Source of the DNA: Platerodrilus igneus
Taxonomy: Eukaryota; Arthropoda; Insecta; Coleoptera; Lycidae
Reading direction: 5' to 3'
NCBI GenBank assembly: GCA_036346225.1
Contig: JARFIW010001363.1
Span: 186,001 to 250,000 of the forward strand
DNA: 64,000 nucleotides
Of this stretch, positions 1 to 11,026 are shown one piece after another. The notes beneath the pieces were generated by a model. That model did no database searches. It was not told the origin of the DNA and saw only the letters and a list, made by a program, of their open reading frames with translations. The position numbers and the translations under genes were made by a program. Every line of letters begins with the position of its first letter. Positions within the stretch are counted from its first letter, which is position 1.

Positions 1-480
1 CCCGACTATCCTCCTTTCCATATCAATCACTAATCCTAACTTCATCATACAATCGACACCTAAAATACTTTTGACCTTCAGTCCAGGTACTATAACAAAT
101 TCTTGCTTGCAGCTTAATGTTACTATTTCTACATTTAAAATCACAACGTTATTCACCACAGCAAACCTATTTTTATTTGGAGCTACCAAATGACTCCTCT
201 TGATTGGCATAATCCTATCACAAACTTTATCCTTAATTTCGCTGACGAATTTCTCCGATATTCAACTCGCCTCTGCTCTTGAATCAAGCAATCCTCCTAA
301 ATTACGATTACAAATTTTTACTTCTAATATTGGCAAACAAATTTTTCCTACAGTTTCTGGTTCTACCTCCTCTTCTATGTTTAAAAATTCTTGCGGATGT
401 TCGTATTTACACATTTCAACTTCTAGTGGTTTGTCGTCACTTAAAAATCCTGCCTACTTCTACTTTCATTGCTGGGTCCT
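1..480 (-). pseudogene. pol: Family K Ty3-like pol: protease, broken, runs off the window
   Basis: Read on the minus strand, this stretch follows the gag below and matches the protease part of the plus-strand family K element at 36273-36700 almost segment by segment, including the SILGVDCMMKLG-type stretch near the window edge. Retroviral-type aspartic proteases cut Gag and Pol and need a D-T/S-G-A active site. Here, at about 271-290, the site reads D-S-R-A, with the essential glycine changed and an in-frame stop just after. The copy is therefore dead. The rest of pol, if present, lies outside the window to the left. Confidence 0.7.
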
Positions 481-493
481 GGTTGTCCCTCAA

Positions 494-1740
494 CTACCTC
501 TGCATATATCCGCCGTGCCGCCTTCGTAATACTCCTATTTTAGTGTTCCTAACACTTGTATTCGCGTTGGCCCTACTCATCTCCGGTAAGCTGTTTTGTC
601 TCTGCACCCCGGGTCTTGGTGTTGGACCTCTGGTGCCACTGCTGCCTTCCTGAAATGCGCCCCTGGATTCCCAATTATTCCTAAAGTTCCTACCAAAATT
701 GTTTCCCCGTCTTTGAAAATTACGCCTCCTATTTTCGAATCTCACAAGGTTGACATTTCTTTCCCTAGCTTCTCTAGGTCTAACAGCGCTGACGTAGTCG
801 TACCTTTAAAGGTATTCTAAAAAAGCCTCTCTTTCGACGATGTTCTGCAATGTCACGTGTTGCCTCACCTCAACTTCAAAGTGTCTTGACAGATGCTTGA
901 TTACCTGCCTGTCCGTTAAAGGTGGACTCAACTGTTTCGCAACAATATATTTGCGCATTGCATACTGCTTCCTTGATCCAGCAAATTCGCCTTTATATTT
1001 CCCCGTAATAAGGTCATCTCGCACCTGATCTTGTTTATGATCACTGCAGTAGTGTTTCAAAAATTTCTCTTCAAAACTATTGTACGACTCTATATCCTGC
1101 CTTACTAAATTGTGCCAGGCTTCAGCATTGTCCTTTACTAGAGATTTGATGATATTATGCTTAGCCTGCTCATTAAAAAAATTACACACTAAATTTCTGA
1201 TACTATTTATAAATATTTGGGGACTGATCCGATTATCCCCATAAAATTTCATCTGTTGTTCCAACGAAATGTTTCCAGAAAAAAACCTCGGACCATCCCC
1301 CGTTAAAGCCGTCATATTATGCTTAATTTCGCTAACCTCTTTCTCTACTCGTCCTAATTGGTCCCTACAAGAATCAGTCTCTTCTCTCATTTTTATATTG
1401 ATTTCCTACTCACAGAAATCCTCACTTCGGACTTCAATTGTCCAAATTCCTGTCTTAAATCAACTATATTTTTTTATTTCTGCAAATTCGAATATCTACT
1501 TCCCTCATTTTTACGTAAAGATTATTTTTAAATTCTGAAAATTCCCTTGTCGATTTGTCAATTTTCTCCCCTATGTATTGGCTCAATTGTTCAAATTGTT
1601 TGTTAAAGTCTTGGCTCATTTGCTCAAATATTCTGTTAGAGTCCTCTCTGACTCCACTCAATGTTTCGTTCATTTGGTCGAACTTCCTATTTGATTCTTC
1701 ATTCATTCGCTCTAACATTCTTAAAATCATTTCATTTCCA
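494..1740 (-). pseudogene. gag: Family K Ty3-like gag, frameshifted
   Basis: Three minus-strand open pieces (1730-1464, 1390-806, 745-494) line up in order with the gag of the element at 34866-36168. The first piece begins MILRMLERMNEE and is a long heptad-like, glutamate/glutamine-rich segment that probably forms a coiled coil. The middle piece is the capsid-like core, with the shared stretches GDGPRF, FYGDNR, NAEAW and LSRHFEVEVRQHV. The last piece is a basic Arg/Asn/Gly-rich tail. No C-x2-C-x4-H-x4-C zinc knuckle is visible in the tail. Frameshifts separate the pieces, so no complete Gag can be made. The Ty3/gypsy assignment rests on the linked protease and on the reverse transcriptase of sister copies. 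Confidence 0.75.
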
Positions 1741-2122
1741 GTCTCCCCCGACTCTGTTCTTAGAATTTACAACACGTGCAACTCGAATAACTACCGCCGC
1801 TTTAAATATGCTATAAACCTAAGAGCTTTTATTATTTAGAATATTAAAACAATTCTTTATTTTGCTTACCGTAATCTACGTTTTACATTCATTTACGCAA
1901 CTATGCGCTTTAAATTATGTTTCCTTATTAATAACTTATTAATAATATTTACAATAGAATTTTATGCCATATTTAACTAACTCTAATATTTACTGGTAAT
2001 TTGTCAAATACTAACCGATTTTGTTCAAACATGGCTCAAATTTCGTGTGACCCATTTATACACTTTCTAATTTGCAATAAATATAAATTTGAGCTAGTTA
2101 ATGCCTTTTTATGACCTCAGTA
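1741..2122. other. AT-rich stretch upstream of the minus-strand gag
   Basis: No gene, primer-binding site or LTR end could be recognised between the gag start and the (AT)n tract. It may be leader of the family K copy, but it does not resemble the 34723-34865 leader by eye. Confidence 0.3.

Positions 2123-2149
<27 letters not shown>
2123..2149. repeat. (AT)n microsatellite
   Basis: A pure AT run of about 27 bases directly abuts a TGCTGTG motif at 2151-2157, which is the reverse complement of the CACAGCA end of family K LTRs. Confidence 0.9.
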
Positions 2150-2153
<4 letters not shown>

Positions 2154-2300
2154 TGTGATACTTCACCAGCCCCTACGATGGGCAGCATAAATGCTGTGTT
2201 ATTTTTGCCCCACGGCTTGGGCGTCCATAAAATGCTGTGTTATTTTTTTATATTTAGCTTCTACAACTTGGGCATTTCATAATATGCTGTGTTCACCCCT
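2150..2300 (-). mobile_element. Family K LTR end with three captured primer-site copies
   Basis: On the minus strand this stretch has four CACAGCA ends (reverse complements at 2285-2291, 2233-2239, 2192-2198 and 2151-2157). The three gaps between them each hold a GCCCA-containing unit that resembles the tRNA-Lys primer site (about 2261-2280, 2203-2227 and 2167-2187). The middle one is closest, with TGGACGCCC followed by CGTGGGGC. The last CACAGCA runs into (AT)n. This is the same architecture as the 3' part of the 32502-34722 LTR, with one more unit. The upper limit of this LTR was not found. Confidence 0.65.
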
Positions 2301-3173
2301 TTTTATTAATCGAGCACTTGTAAAATGTTAAGTTATAGATTTTCTTTGCCTCAACTACCTGATTCAATTAAGTAAAGCAATTCTACAATACACAATATAA
2401 TGATTAAATATTTACAACCTTTTTAAAATCTTCCCCTTTTTCAGAATACTTACATATGCCAGCAGAAATTGAAGCCAGCACAACGAGCCTTTTGTTATAT
2501 TTAGACAGCTTCTGAAACGTTTCAAGATGCCTATTGCCTTTCATAAATTTATCAAAAAAACCCCGGTTTTGTTGTCTCTAACATTATAGAATTAAACAGT
2601 TTACAGAAATAAATTATATCAATATATCTAACCTAGAGTGGTTCAGTAGTTTTTCTGCATCCCCAAGAGTTTTCGTATCCAGTCTGAATGTTTAGAGTCG
2701 AATTTGGAAGTCGACATCGAAACCAAAACACTATCCAAATCGCTATTTAAAATCCCATAAGTTAATCCAATAAAAAGTTTTCCATCTCCGTAATTAACAG
2801 TAATAGAGCATGTCAGTAATTATCAAAATTAATTAAGCAAGAGGTAATCTCCAGAGTCGTCTCCAGAGTCTTCTCCAGAGCCCTGTTTTATTTATTTTAA
2901 AATTGTATAATTTTACTAAATCTGGTTTACTTACGTCTATAATAGATCGGCTTGCTTACACAATTTTTACACTTTTATAAAATAATTTTTACTTTACTTT
3001 CGTTTAACTAGTTACGTGAATAATTTAGCACTTTTGAGTATCGTGACTGCCCAGTTTCAAATGTATACTTTTATAATATCTGTAATTATGTGCTTTTGTT
3101 ATTTGAGAGCTCCTTTAGTTTATTCTATGACCCCTATGACTTAACCTACCCCTAAATTAACCCTATAATTATA

Positions 3174-3176
<3 letters not shown>
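2301..3176. other. Gene-less AT-rich DNA between two microsatellites
   Basis: No coding region was recognised. A short direct triplet based on CTCCAGAGTC(G/T)T lies near 2850-2882. The right edge (3150-3175) ends CCCTATAATTATAGCA before the next AT tract, which resembles the LTR ends at 45860-45881 and 49285-49304. A plus-oriented solo LTR end is possible here. Confidence 0.35.

Positions 3177-3218
<42 letters not shown>
3177..3218. repeat. (AT)n microsatellite
   Basis: AT run with one interruption (ATAC), directly after an ATAGCA motif that resembles a family K LTR end. Confidence 0.9.
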
Positions 3219-3221
<3 letters not shown>

Positions 3222-3349
3222 TTATTGCGATAGATTACGCAATTCTATTATTACGCACTTAACAGAAAATAATTGTCTTTTCTAACCTAAACTATGTTAA
3301 AGTAATGTATTTAACAAGATTGTAGTAGGTGCACCACAATTTAACAAAT

Positions 3350-5735
3350 TTCGTTGTTTTATATTTATTTTCTTGCGTTGGCTTTGTATCGCAAAAACTC
3401 AATACCTTTTTTTGTTAGTATTCAGTTTGTACTTACCATATTGTCGAAGTCCTTTTTGTCACTTAACTTTAATAATGCATTTAAGAACAGCCGTATATAA
3501 ATACATAAATTGAAAACTTCAATGTCTACGAATGACATTTACCTGCGTCAGACACCTACATAGCGTAACGACCGTTAGCCATTAAGTAATCCCATGACTT
3601 TTGCAATATCTTCCGAATTTTATTATTGTGGCAGAGAGGGCTTTAAAGTTTAATAGAAAGTAGTTCTTCTTTATTTCCTGACGTATTCGTACACTGTATG
3701 TTGCAGATGATCAACGAGTAATTGCCCTCGTGGCACCTCAGCCCAGCGATAAAATATTATACAGAAACCTGTAGTTAACGAAGAGCAATTTGTATAGCAC
3801 ATAATGGAAACCCTTATTAGTAAAGCACATGCAGCTGAAAAGTTCAGTGGCAAGCGTATTTAAAAAAAGTTTACTCAACAGAACAGGATTGAAAGACCCA
3901 TATAGGTAGTTCGAACTGAAGTATGAATGATTTTCTATGTGTATCATTTAGATTTAACGCTACCAGTATAACTTACTTTTGCAATAGCTTTAAAACCATT
4001 TAGTTGATTCAAAAATATAGAATTGTTTCACCAATCTGTTATTAGAAACTCAACAACATGTTCTGTATAACTGCTAAAAATTACAAATTACAAAATAACA
4101 GGGCTACTGTATGACTATCCACTGCTTTTGCACTCAATTACAGAAGGCGTGATCTGGAGCACTCCTCTACGATACCGATTACTTGTATTAAAATAGCGGG
4201 CTTTAGCAAGGTGGATACCGAATAACCATATACCTTTCATGACAAATTACCGCTCACAACCTTAGTTACCGACAAACGAATACCGTTTACAAAGCATTAT
4301 GCTACATTCGTAGATCCAGAAATGTAGGTTAACTCACTTCATTGAAAAATTTCATTTAAAAGTGATTTAATAGTGTACGATAGCTATGAAAGTACTGCAC
4401 AAAATGCATTAATGTAAATCCAACTCTCGACTATTACTGTTCCTGTTGAAATGGTTTCTTATAATGTAATAATTCTTATATTAAGTGGAAGAGCGTACAA
4501 ACACTTCTGCACAGGAAGACGTTTGTGAGGTTTATAAGCTATATGATATAAAAGTTGTTTCACTAATTCTATGAGTTTCAATTAAGCAATACTAATCTCT
4601 TGATCACTAGTTGTTTTTCAGTTTACCGTCTTTGTTTTATTCTGGTAAAAAAGTTTCATTCCGTTGTTGCTGCTTGTTGTGGAAGTAAGCCGTTGGGAAA
4701 TTAATTCCTAAAGATAAGTTTGTAGCAGTTAACTATTTCTACTTGTAGAAATACATTGAGAGCATCGTTAAAATATTATACACGGAACTGTTTGTATTCG
4801 TGCCATAACCTCAAAGTCCACCTGCATTTCTTTCTATATGCACTAAAGCAATAACAACATATATAATACTTTAGATATTTCTATAACAGCGGGTGGTAAG
4901 ATTTGACCCTAAAGAAGTGTAGCACGCTGTTTGATCATATACTAGTAATTTCTTCATAATATTAGTTAACTGGTTTTGAAATCATAATAACTAGGTGTAA
5001 ATTATTTCTCTTTCCTATTAGACAAGTTATGTTATATACCTTGTCTTATCTGGTACTTTGTGTTCCAGCTTTGGACATAAATAATTCGGCATAAGGTGGA
5101 AAGTAATGTTTTTTTTAAAAATATTTAAAATTTGCTAAAAACACAATTAGGAAAATAACAACGGAGGTTTGCCATATTTTTTGCCACGTAAGCTTGTCAC
5201 ATAGTTAAGTGACTGTAAATTTTATTATGATGAAATAATCATGTAGGATCATCCTAAACGGTCTCTATAAATAAGCACCTATTCTATTTTAGGGATTTTT
5301 AGTTCAATCTCACTAGAAAAGGAATGAGAGTTTTGCGATATTTTTGTCTAAGCTAAAGAAAATCTTATGTCTACTGTTTTAATAACTCAATAAATCTGCG
5401 TATCTGGCTAACTTGACTATTTTTTGATGATCTGAGATTTTCTGTGTTTAAGAGACGCTGTTATAGAAAGAAATAAAAGTCTAAACGGAAATTCTACGAT
5501 AATCTGTATAATTTTATTGTAACCTAGGGTCAAGTATGCAACTTTCGATTTTTCATTATATCTAGCACACGATCCATTATAAATTATTTATGATGAAGAC
5601 GCCGTAAGAAGAGAGGTCTAAATTTCATATAATTTGTCTGTATTCGTTCAGATGCAGTAACAACGTTGTTCATCTAAATTTTTTTTAGACGACTAGTACC
5701 TGCAGGTGTATGTGCAGTAGGTACAAAAAAACGTT
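3350..5735 (+). repeat. Left arm of a giant inverted repeat
   Basis: The sequence from about 3350 to 5735 matches the reverse complement of about 8410 down to 6065. Diverged matches occur along the whole arm. Anchors (left against right, read reversed) include TTTGTATCGCAAAA near 3386 and 8390, GCAGAGAGGGCTT near 3631 and 8110, TATGACTATCCACTGCTTTTG near 4110 and 7640, AACGTTTGTGAGGTT-like sequence near 4515 and 7150, TTGATCACTAGTTGTT near 4600 and 7060, and GCAGGTGTAT near 5701 and 6075. Identity is roughly 70-80% by eye with many small indels. No coding frame spans the arm. Confidence 0.85.
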
Positions 5736-6064
5736 TTCGTACTAGAACTATAGCTATAACTTTTGAGGCATTTCGGTTACAACTAACAAGTTTATTTAAG
5801 AAAAACGAATATTGTTTACTAAACGATTTCCAGACCTAAACCTCTTCTTTTATTGGACATCCAAAAGAAACTAAATTTTATTTAATATTTTTAAATACAC
5901 TAACTGCTTTTACCACTTATATCTTAAAAGCAGCAGTAAGTATGTAAGGCAGTAATTTTAATTTAGATAAAACCTTAGCGGTAACATATGAATTGGACAT
6001 TAATTACATTGTCACAAATTTCATGAAATTATTTCGTTTTACATTGACAAGTTTATGTACCAAG
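5736..6064. other. Central spacer of the giant inverted repeat
   Basis: About 330 bases in which I could not pair left with right. No gene, primer site or terminal motif is recognised. Confidence 0.5.
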
Positions 6065-8410
6065 ATACACCTGCACGTAGTAGTTTCCTAAAAGAAATTT
6101 GTAGAAACGCAACGTGATTACAGCATCTTGGCACATAGAGACATGCTAAATAGAATTTGGACAGCTCTTCTTACAGGGTCTTCCTCGTAGATACTATATA
6201 CTGAGATCATGTGTTCTGCATATCTTCAACAGGGTCTCTTAAATACAGACCATCTTAAACAAGAAGGAAAAAGGTCAAGTTGGACAAATACACTGTTTTA
6301 TTGAGCGATTAAAATTAAAACAGTTAACAAAAATACTTTAAATCAGATAATAAATAACAACGCAAAAACTCCCATTAATTTTTAGGCGAGCATTAAATCA
6401 GATACAACTTTAAAATCCTAAAATAGAACGTGTGTTAATTTACAACGACCTCTTAGGATCGTCGTAGATAATAATTTCATCATAATAATTCTTACCATGA
6501 CTTATTTATGTGACAGATTTCTCTAAAATATTAGTGTTTCGCAAATTTTAAATATATTTGAAAGAACATGACACATTCTATCTTATAGTGAACTATCTAC
6601 GTTCAAACTCGGACCCGAAAATATCGCATAAAAAAGCATATAAAGGACAACTCGTTGAATCGGAAAGAGAAATAATTTAACCTTTAGTTATTACGACTTC
6701 AAAACCAGTTATGTTATGAAGAATTCAGTACTACATGACCAAATGACGTGTTACACTTTTTTAAGGACAAATCTTATTACCTCCTGTTATAGAAAAATCT
6801 TGGACATTCTGGAAAACTGTTGTTACTATTTTGGTGTAGATAGAAAGAAATCCAGATGGGGTTTGAGGGTAAAACATGGATACCTATAACATTGTGATGA
6901 AACACTCAATATATTTCTTGAGGTGGAAATAATTAATTGCTACGATTTTGCTTTTAGAAAATAATTTCCAACGGCTTAATCCACATCAAGCAGTAACTGC
7001 TGAATTAAATTTACCTATATACCGGAATGAAACAATCTGTACGGTGGTAAATGGACGAACAACTAGTGATCAAGTAATTAGTACTGCTTTATTGATTCTT
7101 ATTTTAGAATAAACACCTGTATACCAACTAGCTTATGAACCTCACAAACGTTTTCTGGTGCAAAAGTGTTTTTACGCCCTTCTGACTAATATAAGGATTA
7201 TTACGCTATAAGAAATTATTTCAACAGGAATGGTAATGGACGCGATTTGATTTTAAATGAATACTTTTTGTGTAGGTATTCCTTAAAAAATATGTTATTA
7301 AAACACTTTCATTTTCATATGCAATTTTTATCGGATATCGGAGCATCTTTAAAAAGTAAAACAATACTTATCATTATAAATGCAGCGTAGTTTTTATTAG
7401 TAGTCTACATCTTTAAATGAAGACAATCAAGCTACATTTCTAGATCTACGAATGCTGCATAATGCCTTATACTTGTTATTCTTTAGTCGTTAACTTAGGT
7501 TGTACGCAGCAATTTGTCATGAATGGTGGTATGGTTATTAGGTATCCAATTTGTTAAAGCCCGCTATTTTACTACACCGGTGGTCATTAATATTGTAGAG
7601 TAGTGCTCCTGATCAAGCTTTCTGCAATTGAGTTCAAAAGCAGTGGATAGTCATAAAGTAGCTCTATTATTTCGTAATTTGTAATTTGTAGCAGATGTAC
7701 AGAACGTGTTGTTGAACCTCTAATAACAGATTGCTGGAGAAATCCTATATTTTTGAACTAAATAGATGGTTTTATTACAAATGTACATTTTACTAGTAGC
7801 GTTAACTTTATAAATAATACATATACTAAAAACTCGTTCATGCTAAAGCTCGAACTACCTACAGGAATTTTTCAATTCTGTTCTGTGTAATAAACTTTTC
7901 TTAAATTGCGCTTGCCACGGAAACCTTCAACTGCGCGTGTTTCACTAATAAGAAATTGTCATTAATTGCTATACAAATTGCTTGTTGTTCACTAGAGTTT
8001 TTGTATAATATTTTAACGCTGTGCTGGGGTGTGCGCGAGTGCCCATTTGCGAATTACTGGGAACGGATCCGTCAGGAAATGAAGAATGATTACTTCCTAT
8101 TACAAATTTGAAGCCCTCTCTGCTACAATAATAGAACTCGGTTGATATTGCGAAAGTCGTAGAACTGTTGAACAACTGACGGCCGTTCTGGTACGTAGGT
8201 GGATCACGCAGGAAAATGCTATTCGCCAATACTAAAGTATACAGTTTATGTAATCACTTACGATTACTTTTGTCGCTTTATTGAAGATAAGTTGTACAAG
8301 AGCACTTCGACCGACATCGTCGTAAGTATAATTAAGTATTAACAAAAGTGTTCCGTATAAATCGAAAAGGTATTAAGCTTTTGCGATACAAAAACGAGAG
8401 AAAAGCCACT
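6065..8410 (-). repeat. Right arm of the giant inverted repeat
   Basis: Reverse-complement partner of 3350-5735. The short open frames in it (for example 7969-8229 on the minus strand) have no counterpart frame in the other arm and no recognisable domain, so I do not call them genes. The outer end (about 8410) falls within some 20 bases of the point where the LTR at 8432 loses its homology to its partner, so the two events may be linked. Confidence 0.85.
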
Positions 8411-8431
8411 TGAAGCTTCATGACAGAAACT

Positions 8432-8975
8432 TATATCCATTTCAATTGTACCGGTAGAATCGATAACATTCCAGCAATTATGTACATTATTATCTGGAAA
8501 CGTCTTACAATTTCTAGATTATTCCCTATTGTAATATTAATTACAAAGCCTTGTACCTGTCAATCAGTATATTTGATTTTCCAATGCTCCAACCTAAGGT
8601 GCTGCATTGACCAGGAAGTGAGTTTTTCTTTTTACCTGGAAAAAGTTGAATTTTGCCGAACCCTTGCTGTTCCAAGAAAGGCGGAGATCTTTAATGTGCG
8701 TGACAACACACACATACACGGGACTTCCATTTTAGCTCTCATCCGAGCGAAGGCATATTTTTGTGCAAAATGCTCGCTTAACATTTTTCAAGCGGACCGT
8801 GTGTGGATTTGAACCCTGGACTTTGGGCATGGTTGTCACACGCATACCAACTACGCCACGTAGCCGCCTTTCTGTCACTCTATAGATCCTATTGGTGTAA
8901 CGCAGCTGGGAGTCATCCGTTATCCTTTGTGTGCATTCTAACATAATTACGCTAAATAGATTGAGAGGCGTCACA
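8432..8975 (-). mobile_element. 3' LTR of a minus-strand Ty3/gypsy element, truncated and carrying a SINE
   Basis: After removal of the SINE at 8568-8883, this segment matches 12342-12542 in the same orientation. Shared stretches include CCAGCAATTATGTA-like sequence, CCTTGTACCTGTCAATCAG and GTAACGCAGCTGGGAGTC. The element-side edge starts TGTGACG on the minus strand (8975 downward) and is preceded by a purine-rich tract (about 8976-8990, minus strand AAAAGAGGGACAA), as expected for a polypurine primer. The partner LTR is about 596 bp. Here only the first 200 or so LTR bases survive before the inverted repeat begins. Confidence 0.7.
8568..8883 (-). mobile_element. tRNA-derived SINE inside one LTR
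   Basis: About 316 bases present in this LTR but absent from its partner at 12445-12450, so it is a later insertion. On the minus strand it starts with a tRNA-like head (8867-8792). RNA polymerase III box A (TGGCGTAGTTGG) and box B (GGTTCAAATCC) are both visible and correctly spaced. The head is followed by about 230 bases of unrelated body. SINEs of this kind are transcribed from these internal boxes and moved by a partner LINE. A clean target duplication was not seen. Confidence 0.8.
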
Positions 8976-8983
8976 TTGTCCCT

Positions 8984-9560
8984 CTTTTAAAGCTGTTCTG
9001 TCCCAAAACACTGTGACCTGGACATTGTAAATCCCTGTAGTAGTAAGGATAATCAAAACTGTTTTTGTCGTTCTTATGTGTATAGGAATAGCAATCAGCA
9101 CTTTTCGTAGCGGGCGGCGTACCATTCAAACTGTAACCACATGCCAAAATCTGGATCCCGGTTTTCTGGAACAGTGCTTCTAGCTTATTTTGTACCACAC
9201 TCCAGTCCAACCTGTCGAGTCCACAACGGATCTTCTGCATGGCAAACTTCTTATCTTCAAATTCTATCATCTGACCCTGGATGTTCACTAACGCCTTCCA
9301 CACATCCCGGTAATTCGGTTTACCAGAATTCTGCTGCTTAGTCCTCAAGTAGTAGATGCCTCAATGTCGGTACTTTATCCGTATTGCCTTTCTAATTTCT
9401 GGTTGTTGTCGGAAAAGTTGATTATTTTCAAACACCAGATCCAGCCTGCGGAACATATCAAGCTCTGCCGCTACTAAATGCACTAGGATGTATTCCAGTG
9501 GTGCTTTCAGTAGATCACCTTGAATCTTTCCCGAGACTCCAAATCACGTTTTGTTTTGCC
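8984..9560 (-). pseudogene. Unrecognised open region downstream of integrase
   Basis: On the minus strand, an open frame of about 60 codons (from near 9560) and the frame 9348-8971 read as ordinary protein, with aliphatic and charged helical stretches such as LEYILVHLVAAELDMFRRL and DVWKALVNIQGQMIEFEDKK, separated by a stop. It lies between integrase (9849-10700) and the polypurine tract at 8976-8990, the place where some Ty3/gypsy elements carry a third gene. I recognise no family, no signal peptide and no membrane segment. It could be an extra element-encoded protein, the end of pol, or captured host sequence. Confidence 0.4.
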
Positions 9561-9848
9561 GTGGTACAATGAAATGAACCAATATTAGTTTGACCCAGAC
9601 ATTTGTTCATCATCACGAGCATAGCTGTTTGTTCGTCTTACTGCCTGCAGTAGTGCGGCACTACCGACGTCATTGCTATTATAAGGTGATAATCGGTTAA
9701 CATGTACCACTATCGTTCTTTATTTTGCAAATTTACTAATTCTGTATACAACGTCGCTGATGCTCTTTACAACTCTTCCGATATTTATGCAACTTTGGCA
9801 ACAATCCACGCTTCCGTCTGGGATTGTATAGCCTCATTGAAAGCTAAA

Positions 9849-10700
9849 TTACTGCGCCTTGATATCATATCTGGTCTTCATTTTATCGCTTGCGATTTGA
9901 ATATTTTTCCTAACTTCACCATGGATGTCGTGCATCCACCCAACTATAAAGTCACACCACAGACGCTTCTCGCGTCTTATCATATTACCTGCAGGGGTCT
10001 GCACAGTGCTGTCACGAACCGAAGACCGATAGACCAACAAAAATATATATAAATATGGTCGCGGTCTCTCTGATGTTAGGGGAATTCCTGGCAAAGGTGC
10101 TTACCTAAGGTGCGATTCATGCTCTCTACCATACCATTTGATGGCGAGTGTAATGGTGTTGTTTGGGTGTTTTCATTACCAGCAATCGTGAAACCATTTG
10201 GAACAACGCTGATTTGAAATATCCGTCTTGATCGGCGTGCACCTCCATCTAAAATCCAAAACAGCTGAACCTTTCCTTTACTAGCACGTCAGCGACGGTT
10301 CCAGCGCCTTGATTAGGAATGGCATACGCTTCGATTCACTTCGTAAAATGGCCAATGGCTACCAAGATCTACTTATTTTGGTAACGGATCTCAGGGAATG
10401 AACCAGCAATATCGATTGCAACTCTCTCAAAAGGACTCTCCACATTGCATTGTCTCATTGGAGCTTTTTGGTTTTTTAATAGTACGCACAGCTGACACCC
10501 GCGGCATTACTCTTTTGCATCGTCCTTACAGCCTATCTAGTAAAACTTTGCTCGGGATTCCTCTAGAGTCTTTTTGACACCGGAGTGTTCTTCGAGGTTT
10601 CATTATGCAAGTGTCGTAAAACTTTGGACACTCGGCTTTTAGAAACCACCACAATATTATTACGTGCGTTTGAACTTCCTTACCAGCCATGGTTCGAGGA
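9849..10700 (-). pseudogene. pol: Ty3/gypsy integrase, decayed
   Basis: Minus-strand reading gives, in order, a decayed HHCC zinc-binding region (about 10690-10480), then the catalytic core. The first aspartate is in a VAIDIAGSFPE stretch (about 10430-10385), the second in a VHADQ stretch near 10240, and the glutamate in a SNGMVESMNRTL stretch (about 10140-10100). The C-terminal part (10094-9849) contains the VRKNIQIASDKMKTRYD stretch typical of insect Ty3/gypsy integrases. Integrase inserts the cDNA into the host chromosome. In-frame stops and shifts are present throughout, so the enzyme is not made. Confidence 0.75.
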
Positions 10701-11026
10701 CACATCTTCCCGGGCGACGCTTTATCACTATCGCAAACTACATTCGGATTAGCAATTGTCCTAGAGGTTCAGCTGTCAACCAAGAATTTCATGGTCTTGA
10801 CGTCAAACTGTCTATATAGGTACATGCTGTCTAAATTTGACCGTGCGGCGCGTATGAGGGTCTCGAGGGTAGAATCCGTCCAGGTCGACTTTCACCCATT
10901 CCTGTCAACACCCTTTAGTTTTACAATTTCTCTGCTTCTTTTTAGGGCTGCTTGCACTTAAACTGTATACGCACAAATCCAGTATCTGGGTCTCTTCCTC
11001 TTTGGTTGATGTCCACGAAGTACCCA
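10701..11026. other. Gap where protease and reverse transcriptase should be
   Basis: Only about 330 bases separate gag from integrase, and no reverse transcriptase or RNase H motif was found on the minus strand. An internal deletion of roughly 2 kb is inferred from the usual gag-PR-RT-RH-IN order. Confidence 0.5.

Noticed and set aside
3671..3947. Overlapping minus-strand frames in the inverted repeat
   Set aside because: The matching arm (about 7850-8150) does not keep the frame.
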